From: Garcia nutans
Lineage: Eukaryota > Streptophyta > Magnoliopsida > Malpighiales > Euphorbiaceae
Length of the DNA stretch: 64,000 bases
Assembly: GCA_947685225.1 (NCBI GenBank)
Contig: CANTUV010000004.1
Span: 16,027,001 to 16,091,000 of the forward strand
Direction of reading: 5' to 3'
Part shown: piece by piece, positions 33,929 to 45,104 of the stretch
Layout of the letters: every line of letters starts with the position of its first letter
Position numbering within the stretch: the stretch's first letter is position 1
Position numbers and translations under genes: made by a program
The notes under the pieces: generated by a model
The model's input: the letters and a program-made list of their open reading frames with translations, nothing else
Database searches by the model: none
Told to the model about the DNA's origin: nothing

Positions 33929-34479
33929 ATGGATAGAGATACATGTATATACATTGCCTACGGGCGTGATGATTGTGACTATGAACCAAAGCAGTAACTC
34001 TGAACTTTGAATAACATATTAGTGTTTTGGGCCCGAGTCTGTCTTTATTGTCAATGTGAATTGCAAGTATTGAAATATTGATTGTGAGTATTAATAATGA
34101 ATTATGCTTGGTGAATCGTGAATAATATAATGTTATTAAGTGTAATATGTAAATGAATTGTGGTTGATGATAAAGGTTGTCTTTATTGTATATGTGATTT
34201 ATGATTTGTATGATATGTAATTTGTGTATTGCAATAATGATTGGTATGGTATATATAATGTAGGGGTATTAATATATTGGTTTTGAGTATTGGTGATGCA
34301 TTGGGGTTGGTGATAATATTATGTATATATGTACATCATATTTGAAATTAGCTAGGATATATTAAAGATGAAATTAAAAAGAAAAGAAGATATGATAAGA
34401 ACTAATTATATATTGAATTGATGTATCATTATATGTCAATACATTCTATACTATATGTTTATATTTTATAGTTGGACTA

Positions 34480-34516
34480 CTAAGCTCTCGGGCTTAGCGC
34501 GGGTGTTTATTCGCGC
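34480..34516 (+). promoter_or_regulatory. Double hairpin in the mosaic solo LTR
   Basis: CTAAGCT-CTC-GGGCTTAG region (six Watson-Crick pairs plus T-G) followed by GCGCG-10 nt-CGCGC and the donor-like CAG-GTATAT. This is a third sequence version of the same two-stem arrangement. Confidence 0.7.
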
Positions 34517-35042
34517 AGGTATATAGATGGAAGATATGAAGTCTTTTGTTATGCCACAAGAAGAGTAAAGTTTGTCGAGACCAACTAGAGGGTAATGCAT
34601 ACATGTATAAACTTTAATTATGATGTATTTCTGACGAGAGAGTATTTATATGTATAAATGAAGTTTTTGATAAAGATATGATTTTGTAAATGTTATTTAA
34701 ATTAATGTATTATGGTTTGAACTCTGTTACAGGTTTTTTAAAAGGTAACGAAAAGTGACATCCTTATACTTATATATTTACTGTATGTATACTAGGTATA
34801 CGCATAGTACTTATATAGGGTATCGGGGTGTTACATGCGGAGAATTGGCTGCGGGCCAATTTTGTCGCATGCAAAATTATGAAATAAACGCTCGTGGCCC
34901 ACGAGCCCAGCCAGCAGCGCCCCGCAGCAATTTTTGCAATCGCAATTTTTCTGAAACCCTATTCTACTTGGTTTTTTAATTTTTTTTTCCTAAATGGTTT
35001 TTTATTTCCTTAACCAATTAGTATTAGTTTTTTATTTTTTCT

Positions 35043-35050
35043 TATAAATA
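35043..35050 (+). promoter_or_regulatory. TATA box, 5' LTR of element E
   Basis: TATAAATA, at the position conserved in the other TAT LTRs. Confidence 0.7.
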
Positions 35051-35962
35051 CCACATTAAAGATACAGAAAAGGGGATTTTGGGGAATTTTCGGCCAGAGA
35101 GAGGATCGGACTTTTGGGATTGTGACTTTTGGAATTTTATTCAAGAACTATCTGAATTCCTTTTGGTAGTTGATTGACAAACTCAAGCTTGAAGGATCAA
35201 GAGGCAGTAAACAACATACAACCCATCAAAGGCAACCCACACTGTCTTTCTTATTGTTTAACCAGAATTCAAAATTGTGGTGTAATCAACAATGGAGGTT
35301 TGAATCTCTATTTACTTGTTTATGTTTACAGTAGCCACATCATTCAATTGGATTAATTATTTAAATGTACAATAGATGATCAATTGTTCTACTTACCATC
35401 CAAACTCTATATTAAAACGCTAAAAATTATTTTTCAAAACCCTAATGTCTTAATACCCGTAAAACATATTTTTGAAATCTAAAACCCTAATTACACTTCT
35501 CTAAAACCACAAAATAATAGACTATTTTATTAAAACCCTAACCAAATCTATTTTTCTGAAAGATTCACAGTAGCCTATTCTTTCCAAATATCTAACTTAA
35601 AATCCAATTTTCATGATCTTCAATCTTATTTATTTAAACCCTAAACTTTAATATTATTTTTATAAAACTTCCAAAATACTATAATCTTTAAAACATCCAG
35701 TAGCTATAATACTTCTTTATATTAAATATTTCTCAATTGATTAATCCAGAAAACTAAATTACTGGACCATAATTATTAAACATGAAACCAAAGAAACCTA
35801 AATTGATGCATGACCCTAAATTTATATACTTACTATTTTATTTAAATTAGATGAATGTTTATCATATATTTTGATTGATGTTTGATGTTTTGATGAATAA
35901 TTTATTTATAATGAATGGTTGGCTATTTTTATTGATTTGTTTTGATTTCAAAACATTGTAAT

Positions 35963-36134
35963 AGGTATGTTTCTATGTTTTGGGTACCTCATGTCTTGAG
36001 CATCATGTAATTTATTTTATTTTAAAGTTTTTTGGACCAATGTAAAGGATACGTTTCCACCTTTCGGTGGGTGTCCTATTTAGTTTTAGAAATGAACAAT
36101 GTAAGGCCATGTTTCCATCCTCGGATGGGTGTCC
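35963..36134 (+). promoter_or_regulatory. Triple hairpin, 5' LTR of element E
   Basis: Hairpin 1 AGGTA/TACCT (35963-35989). Hairpin 2 GGATAC-GTTT-CCACC...GGTGG-GTGTCC (36047-36076), where the T-G wobble keeps the stem. Hairpin 3 GGCCAT...GTGTCC (36105-36134), with one mismatch. Confidence 0.75.
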
Positions 36135-36522
36135 ATTTATTTGTTTTGTCTGGACATTGTTGTGATTTTAATAAAGTATTTATTTATTCTTATGATCACT
36201 TGTAGTATGGGTAATATCATTAAATTTAAGAATTTTATAATATTAAGACCTAAAAAGGAGGTCGGTTCCAATGAATTGGGCATTGTGGGCTTGCTGGGCC
36301 ATTTCTCACCCTCCCCACATGCACCAAACTTTCCAAACTCATTAGGGGGTTGGGGATTCCTTAGGAATTGAGTCATCCACCCCTTTTTTTTTTCGCCCAT
36401 CCGGGTGGGTACTTCATTTTTCTCCGGGATTAGGCTCGTGTTCTCTAAGGCCCTAAGCCTAAACAGTTCCAAATTCGAAAGAACCATTCCACCGGGAGTG
36501 GAGACAAAAATCCCCACTAATA

Positions 36523-37383
36523 GTTGCAACTCAACTGGGGATAAGAGAAGTTGATTCCGTTGGTCTTTATATTATTCTATTCTTTCTTATCATAATATTA
36601 TCCATTGCATCATATGAGGTTGCATCGTGTGTGTGAGTTAGGACTCCCGTGTTACCCGTGTTGTGTTATGTAAGGGATACCATAGTTTCACTCAAGTTAT
36701 GAAGATCGAGCATGGAATAACCACTCATAGCCTTGTACCTTTTGGTATATACTTTCTATGGGAGCATAAGCCTTTCAACCTAAAGACTAAAGCTCATGTA
36801 ATTGGCCTAGTTACTTTCCTTAGGTTTTTACCCCAAATGCTTTTTGTTTGACTATGGTTAATTTATCTTGGCTTAAATCATGGCTTATTTGATTTGTTCT
36901 TTTTCTAATATGACCTAAGTACATTTTAAGCTCAAAATAAATTTTTCTTTAAAGTCCAAAAGACCAAAGCTATTTTTAAAACTTTTAAGATGGTCTTTGG
37001 ACAAAACTTTTCTAAAAAACAAGTCAAAAATTCTTTTCTCATGACCCAAATACAAAGCCCAAATCCATTTTTTTTTATATCTTTTTACAAATGGGCTTAG
37101 AAAACAAAATTATTTTCATAATCTTTTAAAAGGGCTTATGAATATTTAGGTCAATTATGAAAATTCCAAAAATCAATTGTGTGCCTAGTTTATACTAAGA
37201 ATTATTAACCATGTGCTTGTTTTCGGCATGAATCATTAATTACTTTTTCAAGTGAGAAATCTATTTATAATAAACCTCTTAATTTAGTTTTAATCCAATA
37301 TAGCATAAAAGCTGCTCTAGTTGATTGGATGGATTAAAGCCTAATTAATAGGAATCATCATTAATCCTCTCTGGCTCATAGCC
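36523..37383 (+). other. Decayed primer site and 5' leader of element E
   Basis: TTGCAACTCAACTGGGGA (36524-36541) is the tRNA-Arg site with G-to-A and C-to-T changes. The leader matches 42914-44001 of element F for most of its length but lacks about 200 bp before gag. It ends CTCTCTGGCTCATAG, where F and K have the acceptor-like CTCTAGCTCACA. Confidence 0.75.
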
Positions 37384-38984
37384 CTGGATTATGATAGTTC
37401 AAAAGCTTACGACAATCCATCCTATGCCAAAGATGAAGAATCTATCAACGACTCAATTACTTTTTCACCAAACGCAATGGAGCCCGAACAAATTCAAAGA
37501 ATGGATGATGACACCCTCAATGCTAAAATGGAAGAACTAAAGGAGGCCCTGTCTAAGACCATGAAGAATCAATTGGCTGCAAATTTAGGGAATAATGCTG
37601 AGGCATCCGCTAGCACCAAGAAGACGAAGGACAAATGGAAGGCTAAGGTTGGTGAAGTGGCGTTTGATGATGACAAGGTAATGATTGATGATGATGACTG
37701 GGAACAATACTTCCAAGATCCTCAAGATAAGAAGAAGGAGCCAAGGGTTGTGGAAAGAGCAACTGTGGAAAAGACTGAAACTTCTGATGTTGAGAAACTG
37801 ATTGCTGATTTATAAAAGAAATTCAAGAAGCAGTTAAAAACCGAAGAGATGTCCGAGATCAACAAGTTGTTTGAACTAGATGAGGAAGTCCCTTATAAGT
37901 TTAAAATGCCTTCTTTCTCTCGATACAATGGTACAGGAAATCCTCACTCGCATGTTAAATAGTTCATCACTGCCATGCAGTCTACTAGAGCTACTAGGGC
38001 TCAAACTCTAAGATATTTCATGCTCTCATTGGACCCTATTGTCCAAAATTGACTCAACACCTTAGAGGAAAGCACTCAAAAAGATTGGGACATATTGTAT
38101 AAGGCTTTCATTTAGCAATATGGCTACAATGTTGAGCTAGAAGTTACCTTAATAAAAGTTAAGTCCATTAGACAAACTCCAAATGAGAATTTTGTGGACT
38201 TTGTGAAGAGATGGAGGAACAAGACATCTTTGCTCAAGAAAGGGCACGATGAATCAGATCAGATAAGAATGATAGTCAGAGGTGTCCTGCCTAACCTTCA
38301 TGAGAGGCTGTCTCATACCCTTATAAGGGATTTCAAGAACCTCTTGCAAGCTGGTTTGCAAATAGAAGAGTGGGAAAGAGAGAAGAACCATTTTTTTGCA
38401 AAACAGAATTATTAGTCTAGCAATCAAAGTACACATAAAGAAGTCAATGTCAATACAACTGGTCATGCAAATAGAAGGCAGTTTTCAGATCGGGGAAGCC
38501 TTTGTCTTGGGTCTTTAACAAGCTACAAAAGAAGGGATTGCTACAACCCTTAAATCCTCGTCCTTTGCTTCACCCTCTCCCACCTAATTTTGACACTAAG
38601 GTATTTTGTCAATTTCATCGAATGCAAGGGCACAACACGGATAGATGTATGAGGTTGAGGCATGAGATCTAGAATTTGATTGATAGTGGGAAGCTGCCCA
38701 AGCCCAATAAACCAAACACTAAAGATAATCCATTACCAAAGTTCAATAGAGTGCCACCACCGGCAACCTTCATGATTGAAGGAGGTGTGCATGAAAGTTT
38801 TGTCATGTCTTCTTTCCAAGATGTGGGTACAGAAGCAACCAAAGAAGAAGTGGTGTTTAGCAAAATTGAACAAACTATGGTTGGAAAAGAAGTAGCAATC
38901 TGTGTTGTGAATGAGTTTTGGGATTCAAGTGATAGTGATGACGATCTTATACCCAAGAAGGAGGAATGGACCTGGTCAAAATGA
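37384..38984 (+). pseudogene. gag: TAT/Ogre-type gag of element E
   Basis: The frame opens upstream of the internal ATG (37477): 31 codons from 37384 (LDYDSSKAYDNPSY) stay open and resemble those in elements F and K. MEPEQIQRM then leads an acidic region with an ASTKKTKDK stretch and a DDD cluster, followed by the capsid-like part (TLRYFMLSLDP, NENFVDFVKRWRNK, SDQIRMIVRGVLPNL). Stops interrupt it, among them a TAA after IADL, TAG for Gln, TGA for Trp in the VQNW motif, and TAG after AFI. Near 38500 the frame shifts; the C-terminal zinc-like part (FCQFHRMQGHNTDRC) and the KLPKPNKPNTKDN tail continue in another frame to 38984. It is clearly dead. Confidence 0.85.
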
Positions 38985-40688
38985 ATGCAATAAGGTTTGA
39001 TTTTGCTTACTTGTGTGATGTTTCTCCTGATGGTTGCATACATTCAAATAGTGGTTACATGAGCATCTTTAAAATTAACTCTGTTGATACACAATCATTA
39101 AATTTGGGAGCAACTGAAAATCCTAAAAACATTAGCATAGCATCCGACCTTACTCCTAATGAGAGAAAAAGATTTGAAAAAATATTTAAAAAATATGAAA
39201 AAGCCTTTTCTTGGTCTTATGAGGATATTCCTGGAATAGATCAAGACATAGTCGAACATCTAATTTCTACTTCCACTCACATGAAGCTTGTCAAACAAAA
39301 GCTTAAGCATTTGAGGCCGGAATGGGATAAATTGGTTAAAGAAGATGTCACTAAATAAACTCAAGTAAAGTTCCTTAAAGTGATAGATTATCATGACTGG
39401 CTAGCCAACATAGTACCCCTGCCAAAGAAAGATGGAAGAATTAGGATCTGTGTGGACTATATAGACTTAAACAAGGCTTCCCCTAAAGATGATTTTCCTT
39501 TACCCCATATAAATGTCCTCATTGATAGTGCAGCCTCTAGCATGCTACACTCATTTATAGATGGATTTTTCGGATACAACCAAGTGTTAATGACCCAAGA
39601 GGATAAAGGCAAAACTACTTTCATTACTACATGGGGTATATTTTGTTATAGGGTAATGCCATTTCGGTTAAAGAATGCTGGAGCAACCTATCAAAGAATG
39701 GCCACCACATTGTTTCATGATATGATGCACAAAGGAGTTGAAGTGTATATTGATGATATGATGCACAAAGGAGTTGAAGTGTATATTGATGATATGATGG
39801 TGAAATCACATACAAGGGAACAACACTTCCAAAACTTAAACATATTCTTCAATAGAGCAGTGAAGTATAAGCTAAGGTTAAACTTAAAGAAGTGTGTGTT
39901 TGGGGTTACCTTAGGCAAATTGTTAGGACATGTTATTGGTCCAAATGGTATTGAGATTGACCCTGACAAAGTTAAAGCAATCAGATATATGATATCCCCT
40001 AAGATGGAGAGAGAAGTTTGGGGATTCATTGGCAAATTGCAGTACATTAGCAGGTTTATAGCAAAGCTCACCACAATCCATGAACCTATCTTCAAATTAC
40101 TTAAAAAGAATCAGCCAGTCCTATAGAATGAAGAGTGTCAAAAGGCCTTTGAGCGAATAAAGGAGTATTTGCTAAATCCACCAATTTTGAAACCACCTAA
40201 ACCCGATAAACCCTTGTTACTATACTTAGCAGTAGAAGAAGAGTCAATAGGAACCCTGCTAGCCCAAGCAGATGAGTCAGGGATTGAGCACACAATTTAC
40301 TATTGGAGTAGAAAGCTCCTACATTATGAAATTAAGTATAGTATTATTGAAAAGACTTGCATAGCTGTGGTTTGGTCTTTTAAGAAGTTGCAACATTACT
40401 TTCAATCTTATAGTGTGTAAGCAATTTTCAGGTTGGATCCGATAAATTACTTAAGGGAGACACCTTCTTTGATTAGGAAGTATGGGCAATGGTTGATAAT
40501 ATTTGAAGAATTCGAGATTGAGTATGTAACCAGGAAAACAATCAAAGGTAGAGTAGTGGCAGAATTCCTGATCCAACATCCATTATCAAATAGCGAAGAG
40601 GTAGTCTTGGAATTTCCTGATGAACATTTAGAGGCCATAGAAGTACAAGGATAAAAAATGTATTTTGACGGAGCAGTGAATAGGAAAG
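38966..40688 (+). pseudogene. pol: TAT/Ogre-type RT-RNase H fragment of element E
   Basis: One frame with stops at 39356-39358, 40124-40126, 40418-40420 and 40652-40654. It begins with the linker typical before TAT RT (AFSWSYEDIPGIDQDIVEH). RT shows KKDGRIRICVDYIDLNKASPK, the TAT signature VMPFRLKNAGATYQRM and the YIDD box. RNase H follows (LLLYLAVEEESIGTLLAQ), then a tether (YVTRKTIKGRVVAEFLIQHP), then the first residues of a second, archaeal-type RNase H (MYFDGAVNRK). That second domain is a hallmark of the TAT lineage. The frame is cut exactly at the first base of the next LTR. No protease motif is visible between gag and RT, and integrase is absent. The element could not have moved on its own. 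Confidence 0.9.
39719..39790 (+). repeat. 36-bp tandem duplication over the RT catalytic box
   Basis: Two exact 36-bp copies (39719-39754, 39755-39790), each encoding DMMHKGVEVYID. They give YIDDMMHKGVEVYIDDMM, two copies of the catalytic YIDD box 12 residues apart. Confidence 0.95.
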
Positions 40689-41150
40689 TGTAGACCTTAA
40701 TTTTTAACCCAGTCCGGTCCAATATGTTTTATTTAGTCCAAAATGATTTTTGTTGTCTAATTGGTCCAAAATAATTTTTGTTAAATAATTTTTTACTTTA
40801 GTATTTAATTTTTATTAATAAAAAATAAAATAAACAAATAAAAGTCAAAAAATAAAAATAAAAATAAAAATCGGCGACGAAAAAATCATCGCGCGGGCCC
40901 GTGGGCATTTCGCCCGCAGAAAAAATATGCGGGTGAAATGGCTTTGCTATTTCGCCCGCTCCCCACCCACTACCGCAATTTCCTGCTACAAATTTTTTTT
41001 GCCAGCGTATTTTTTCCTGCGGCAATTTTTTACGGCAGCGCAATTTTTCCGACGCAAATTTTTTGAACCCTAATTCAATTAGGTTTCGGTTTCCTTTTCT
41101 TATTAATATTACATGCCGTGACTAATTAGGAATAAACCATATCAAACCAT

Positions 41151-41158
41151 TATAAATA
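41151..41158 (+). promoter_or_regulatory. TATA box, 5' LTR of element F
   Basis: TATAAATA at the conserved position. Confidence 0.7.
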
Positions 41159-42357
41159 AGGACAAAAGGCAATGAAATTGGAGGAGGCTTAAAATCAAAC
41201 AGGAGCTTGAAAATTTTGAAACCAAATCAGTGAAGGAAAAGGAGCAATCCAATTTCTTTTTTTTTTCTGGAATAGCAGGGACACGATTTAAGCAATCAAA
41301 GGCAGCAACTGTCTTTGTTCTTGTTCATCCAAGAAGAATTATTTTTGGAGAATCAACAAAAGGAGGTATGTATTAAATTATTTTTGTTTTATTTTTTCAC
41401 AGTAGCATAAACTATGAAATTTTATTTTTTAAATCAAAAACCTTAGAACTTTAATTTAGTTTTTTCAAAATTAAAAACACTAATAGGTTACTTTATTTTC
41501 CAAAAAGACTAAAAGTTGTTATTTTTACCTCTTCAAAATCTTAAAACCTTAATTAAACATATTTTTCAACCAAAACAAAATTTGATTCTGTTTCCTTCAA
41601 AAGTTTAAACTAGGTTCTGTTTCTTTCAAAAGGCTTTAAAAAACATCTTTTCTATTTATAAAAACTTTAATCCATTTGTTTAAATTCATAAAACTTCATA
41701 AAATTATCAAATTGATTTCCAAATTCTAAAAGCCAATTCATCACCCGTGACCCTAATTTTAAATCCTAAAACCCTAGTTCAACTTCTAAACCTAAAATAG
41801 TAAACTCTAACTCCTTTAAAACCTTAAACCCTAACTTTTTCTAAACCTTAATCCTTTAAAACATTAAAAAACCATAAAAACAAAAATATTTTAAATTTAC
41901 ACAGTGAGTTTGAAATCACCATTTAAAGCCATGAATCAAAAGTATTTTAAAGTGTCTAAAATCCTAGTTTCATGATTTCACCATTCAAACCTTAATTTGT
42001 TTAATCAAAGAGTCTTACCAACCTTTTAAAACATAAAACCACAATCTCTTTCAATTCCATAAAAAAAAAGTCACAGTAGCCTAATTTTATGAATTCCAAA
42101 ACCTTAACACATGAGATAAAGAACCCTAAATGGAAATAGTAGCTATAATTTGGATTTTTATTTACCTTATTCAATTCCATATTTTATCATGCTTGGTTTT
42201 ATTTCTTATGTTTTAATTTATTTAATTTCAATACTTGGTTTATTTAATTTATCATGGATGGATGTTTACTTTCTATTTAAAACCTTTGATGAATGATTTG
42301 TTTATGACGAATGATTATTTACTTTTATCAATTTATTTAGACTTCCAAATGTTGTAA

Positions 42358-42521
42358 GAGGTATGTTTCCACTTGGTGGGTACCTCATTAGTTAAATATC
42401 ATGTAATTTAATTTGCTTTTCTATTTTAGAACCAATGTAAAGGGCATATTTCTACCTTTTGGTGGATGTCCTATTTAGGCATGTGATGTAAGGACATGTT
42501 TCCATCCTTGGATGGGTGTCT
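42358..42521 (+). promoter_or_regulatory. Triple hairpin, 5' LTR of element F
   Basis: Hairpin 1 GAGGTA, inner CCAC/GTGG, TACCTC (42358-42386). Hairpin 2 GGGCAT...ATGTCC with inner CTACC/GGTGG (42442-42471); relative to GGACAC/GTGTCC a C-G pair has become T-A. Hairpin 3 GGACAT...GTGTCT (42492-42521), with one end pair weakened. Confidence 0.8.
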
Positions 42522-42913
42522 ATTTATTTGCTTTGTTTGGACATTGCTTCGATTTTTAATATATTGATGCTTTTCTTTTAATTACTGTGTGTAATATGGA
42601 TAATATTATTATATTTAAGAATTTTATAATATTATGACCTGTAAAGGAGGCCGGTTCCAATGAATCAGGCGTTGTGAGGGTGCTGGGCCATTTCTCACCT
42701 TCCCCACACGTACCCTACTTTCCGAACCTATTAGGGGGTAGGGGATTCCTTAGGAATTGAGTCATCCACCCCTTTCTTTTTTCCTGGCCCGTCCGGGTGG
42801 CAACTCCATTTTCTCTAGACTTAGGTCCGTGTTCTCTAAGGCCCCGAGCCTAAACAGTGCCGAAGTAGCAAGAACCATTCCACCGGGAGTGGGGGCGAAA
42901 ATCCCCGCTCACA

Positions 42914-44001
42914 GTGGCGACTCCAGTGGGGATAAGAGAAGTTGATTCCGTTGGTCTTTATATTATTCTATTCTTTCTTATAACGATATTATCCATTCCA
43001 TCATATTAGATTGCATTGTGTGTGTGAGTTAGGACGCCCATGTTACCCGTGTTATGTTATGTAAGGGATACCATACTTTCACTCAAGGTATGGAGATCGA
43101 GCATGGTATAACCACTCATAGCTTCGTACCATTTGGTATATACTTGCTATGGGAACCTAAGCCTTTTTACCCAAAGACTAAAGCCCATGTAATTGGCCTA
43201 GTTACTTTCCTTAGGTTTTACCCCAAATGCATGTTGTTTGACTATGGTTAGTTTATCTTAGTCTAAATCATGGCTTATTGGTTTGTTCTTTTTCTAATAT
43301 GACCTAAGTATATTGTAAGCTCAAAAGAAATTTTTCTTTAAAATCCAAAAGACCAAAACTATTTTCAAAATTTTTCAAGATGGTCTTTGGACATAAGACT
43401 TTTCTAAAAAATAAATAAATAAATTCTTTGGCCCATGGCCCAAATACTAAGCCCAAAATCCATTTTTCTAAAATCTTTTACAATGGGCTTAGAAACAAAA
43501 CTATTTTCACCCAACCTTTTCTTACAAAGAGCTTGCAAAAATATTTAGGTCAATTATGAGATACCAAAAATCAATTGTGGGCCTAGTTTACACTAAGAAT
43601 AAATTAACCATGGGCTTTTTTTTCGCATGAACCATTAGTTACCTTTTTCAAGTGAGAAATCTATTTATAATAAACCTCTTAATTTCGTTTTAATCCAACA
43701 TAGCCACTTTAGTTGGTTGAATGGATTAAATCCTAATTAATGAGAATTACTATGAATGGACTTCCATTTTCGAAAATATAACTATTGGTTGAAATGTCCG
43801 AGGAAATTATTCGAAAGCAAGATACCCCATGTTGGTATTTTGTTAACCATATACCTAGGAAAAGAGACTCGCCATTCGTGTGTGGTTGTTATAAGGTTGG
43901 CAGGAACGTCCTAATTATCCTTATTTGTTGATTGTTTGTGCATACATGCATACATGCTTACATTTGCATCTCATATCATTGATCATCTCTAGCTCACAGC
44001 C
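42914..44001 (+). other. Primer site and 5' leader of element F
   Basis: TGGCGACTCCAGTGGGGA (42915-42932) is the tRNA-Arg site. The rest is leader without a gene: short upstream frames, GTGTGTGTGAGTTAGGA, an A-rich middle, and CATACATGCATACATGC just before CTCTAG-CTCACAG-CCCTGG (43985-44005), two acceptor-like AGs in front of the gag frame. Confidence 0.8.
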
Positions 44002-45104
44002 CTGGATTACGATAGTTCTAAAGCTTACAACAATCCAACCTACGCCGGAGATGAAGTATCTAGCAACGACTCAATCACTTACTCACCTAAAACAATGGAG
44101 CCCGAACAAATTCAAAGGATGGTGGATGAGGCCCTCAATTCCAAGATGGAAGAAATCAAAGAGGCCTTAGCTGAGACCATGAAGAACCAGTTGACTGCAA
44201 TCTTAGAGAACCATGCCGAGGCGTCTGATAGCACTAAGAAACCAAAGGACAAAGGGAAGACCAAAGTAGTGAAGTGGTTTTTAATGATGAAAAGGTAATC
44301 ATTGATGATGATGATGATTGGACTCAATGCTACCAAGATGTTCAAGAGAAGAAGAAAGAATCGAAGGTTGCTGAGAAAGCAACTATTAAAAAGACCGAGA
44401 CATCCAATGTTGAAAAGATGATTGCTGATTTAGAAAAGAAATTTGAGAAGAAGCTAAAAACCGAAGAGATGTCTGAGATCGACAAACTATTTGAACAAGA
44501 TGAAGAGGTCCCTTAAAAATTCAAGATGCCTTCCTTTGCTAAGTACAATGGCACCGGAAATCCTCATCTTCACATGAAGCAATACATCACTGCCATGCAG
44601 TCTGCCTGAGCTACTAAGGCTCAAACCCTAAGGTACTTTATGCTCTCATTGGACCCTGTTGTCCAAAATTGGTTCAATACCTTAGATGATGGAACACAAA
44701 AGAGTTGGGATCTACTTTACAAAGCCTTCATCCAACAATATGGATATAATGTTGAGTTGGAAGTTACCTTGATGGAAGTGGAGTCCATTAGGCAAAGGCC
44801 GAATGAGAATTTTGTAGATTATGTCAAGAGATGGAGAAACAAGGCCGCTTTACTCAAGAAGAGGCCCGATGAGTCTAATCAAATAAGGATGATTGTGAGA
44901 GGGCTGTTGCCTAGTCTTCGTGAGAGGATGTCTCATACACTCATACACGATTTCAAAGACCTTCTCCAAACTGGTTTGCAAATTGAAGAATGGGAAAGGG
45001 AGAAGAGCCGATTTGCAACAAAAAGGAACGAGAAAGGGAGCTATCAACCTGGTAGCCAAAGCAATCAAAAGGCCATCGGTGTTAATGCTGCTAACCAAGG
45101 ATAA
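44002..45104 (+). pseudogene. gag: TAT/Ogre-type gag of element F, 3'-truncated
   Basis: The frame is open from 44002 (LDYDSSKAYNNPTYAGDEV), 31 codons before MEPEQIQRMVDEAL at 44095. A frameshift near 44275 moves it to the frame of MVFNDEKVIIDDDDDW; stops follow at 44514-44516 (after DEEVP) and in QSA*ATKAQ. The capsid-like part is intact from 44640 (MLSLDPVVQNWFNTLD, NENFVDYVKRWRNKAALLKKRPDESNQIRMIVRGLLPSLRERM split over 44640-44930). It ends at VNAANQG-stop, where the sequence passes directly into the 43-bp minisatellite. The zinc-like part and all of pol are missing, so F is a gag-only derivative that would rely on other elements. Confidence 0.9.

Larger units (their letters stand above)
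31707..34835 (+). mobile_element. Solo Tekay LTR inside the 5' LTR of element E
   Basis: 3129 bp, TGTAATATCC...GGTGTTACA, with TSD TGCGG on both sides (31702-31706, 34836-34840) and no internal region. Its ends match the copy A/B LTRs. A central block of about 600 bp (32370-32970) instead matches 28993-29620 of the divergent solo LTR, so this LTR is a mosaic. It has a duplicated 80-bp module (33745-33928) and the double hairpin at 34480-34516: CTAAGCT/GGCTTAG with one T-G wobble, then GCGCG/CGCGC, then CAG-GTATA. Confidence 0.9.
34836..36522 (+). mobile_element. TAT/Ogre 5' LTR of element E, right part
   Basis: Resumes with GGAGAATTGGCTGCGGG. It contains TATAAATA (35043-35050), ACAATGGAG-GTTTGA at about 35290 (ATG next to a donor-like site), the CCCTAA-rich leader, the triple hairpin (35963-36134), AATAAA (36170-36175) and the terminal block. 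The end reads CTAATA instead of CTCACA. Net LTR length without the nested solo LTR and one TSD copy is about 2.08 kb. Confidence 0.85.
40689..42913 (+). mobile_element. TAT/Ogre 5' LTR of element F
   Basis: 2225 bp, TGTAGACC...CGCTCACA, the most complete TAT LTR here. U3 has a GC-rich inverted stretch (GCGGGCCCGTGGGCATTTCGCCCGC near 40900, split by mismatches). Then come TATAAATA (41151-41158), a leader with AAGGAG-GTATGT (about 41365) and CCCTAA motifs, the triple hairpin (42358-42521) and the terminal block. Its left neighbour is the truncated second RNase H of E, with GAAAG as the last five bases. Confidence 0.9.
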
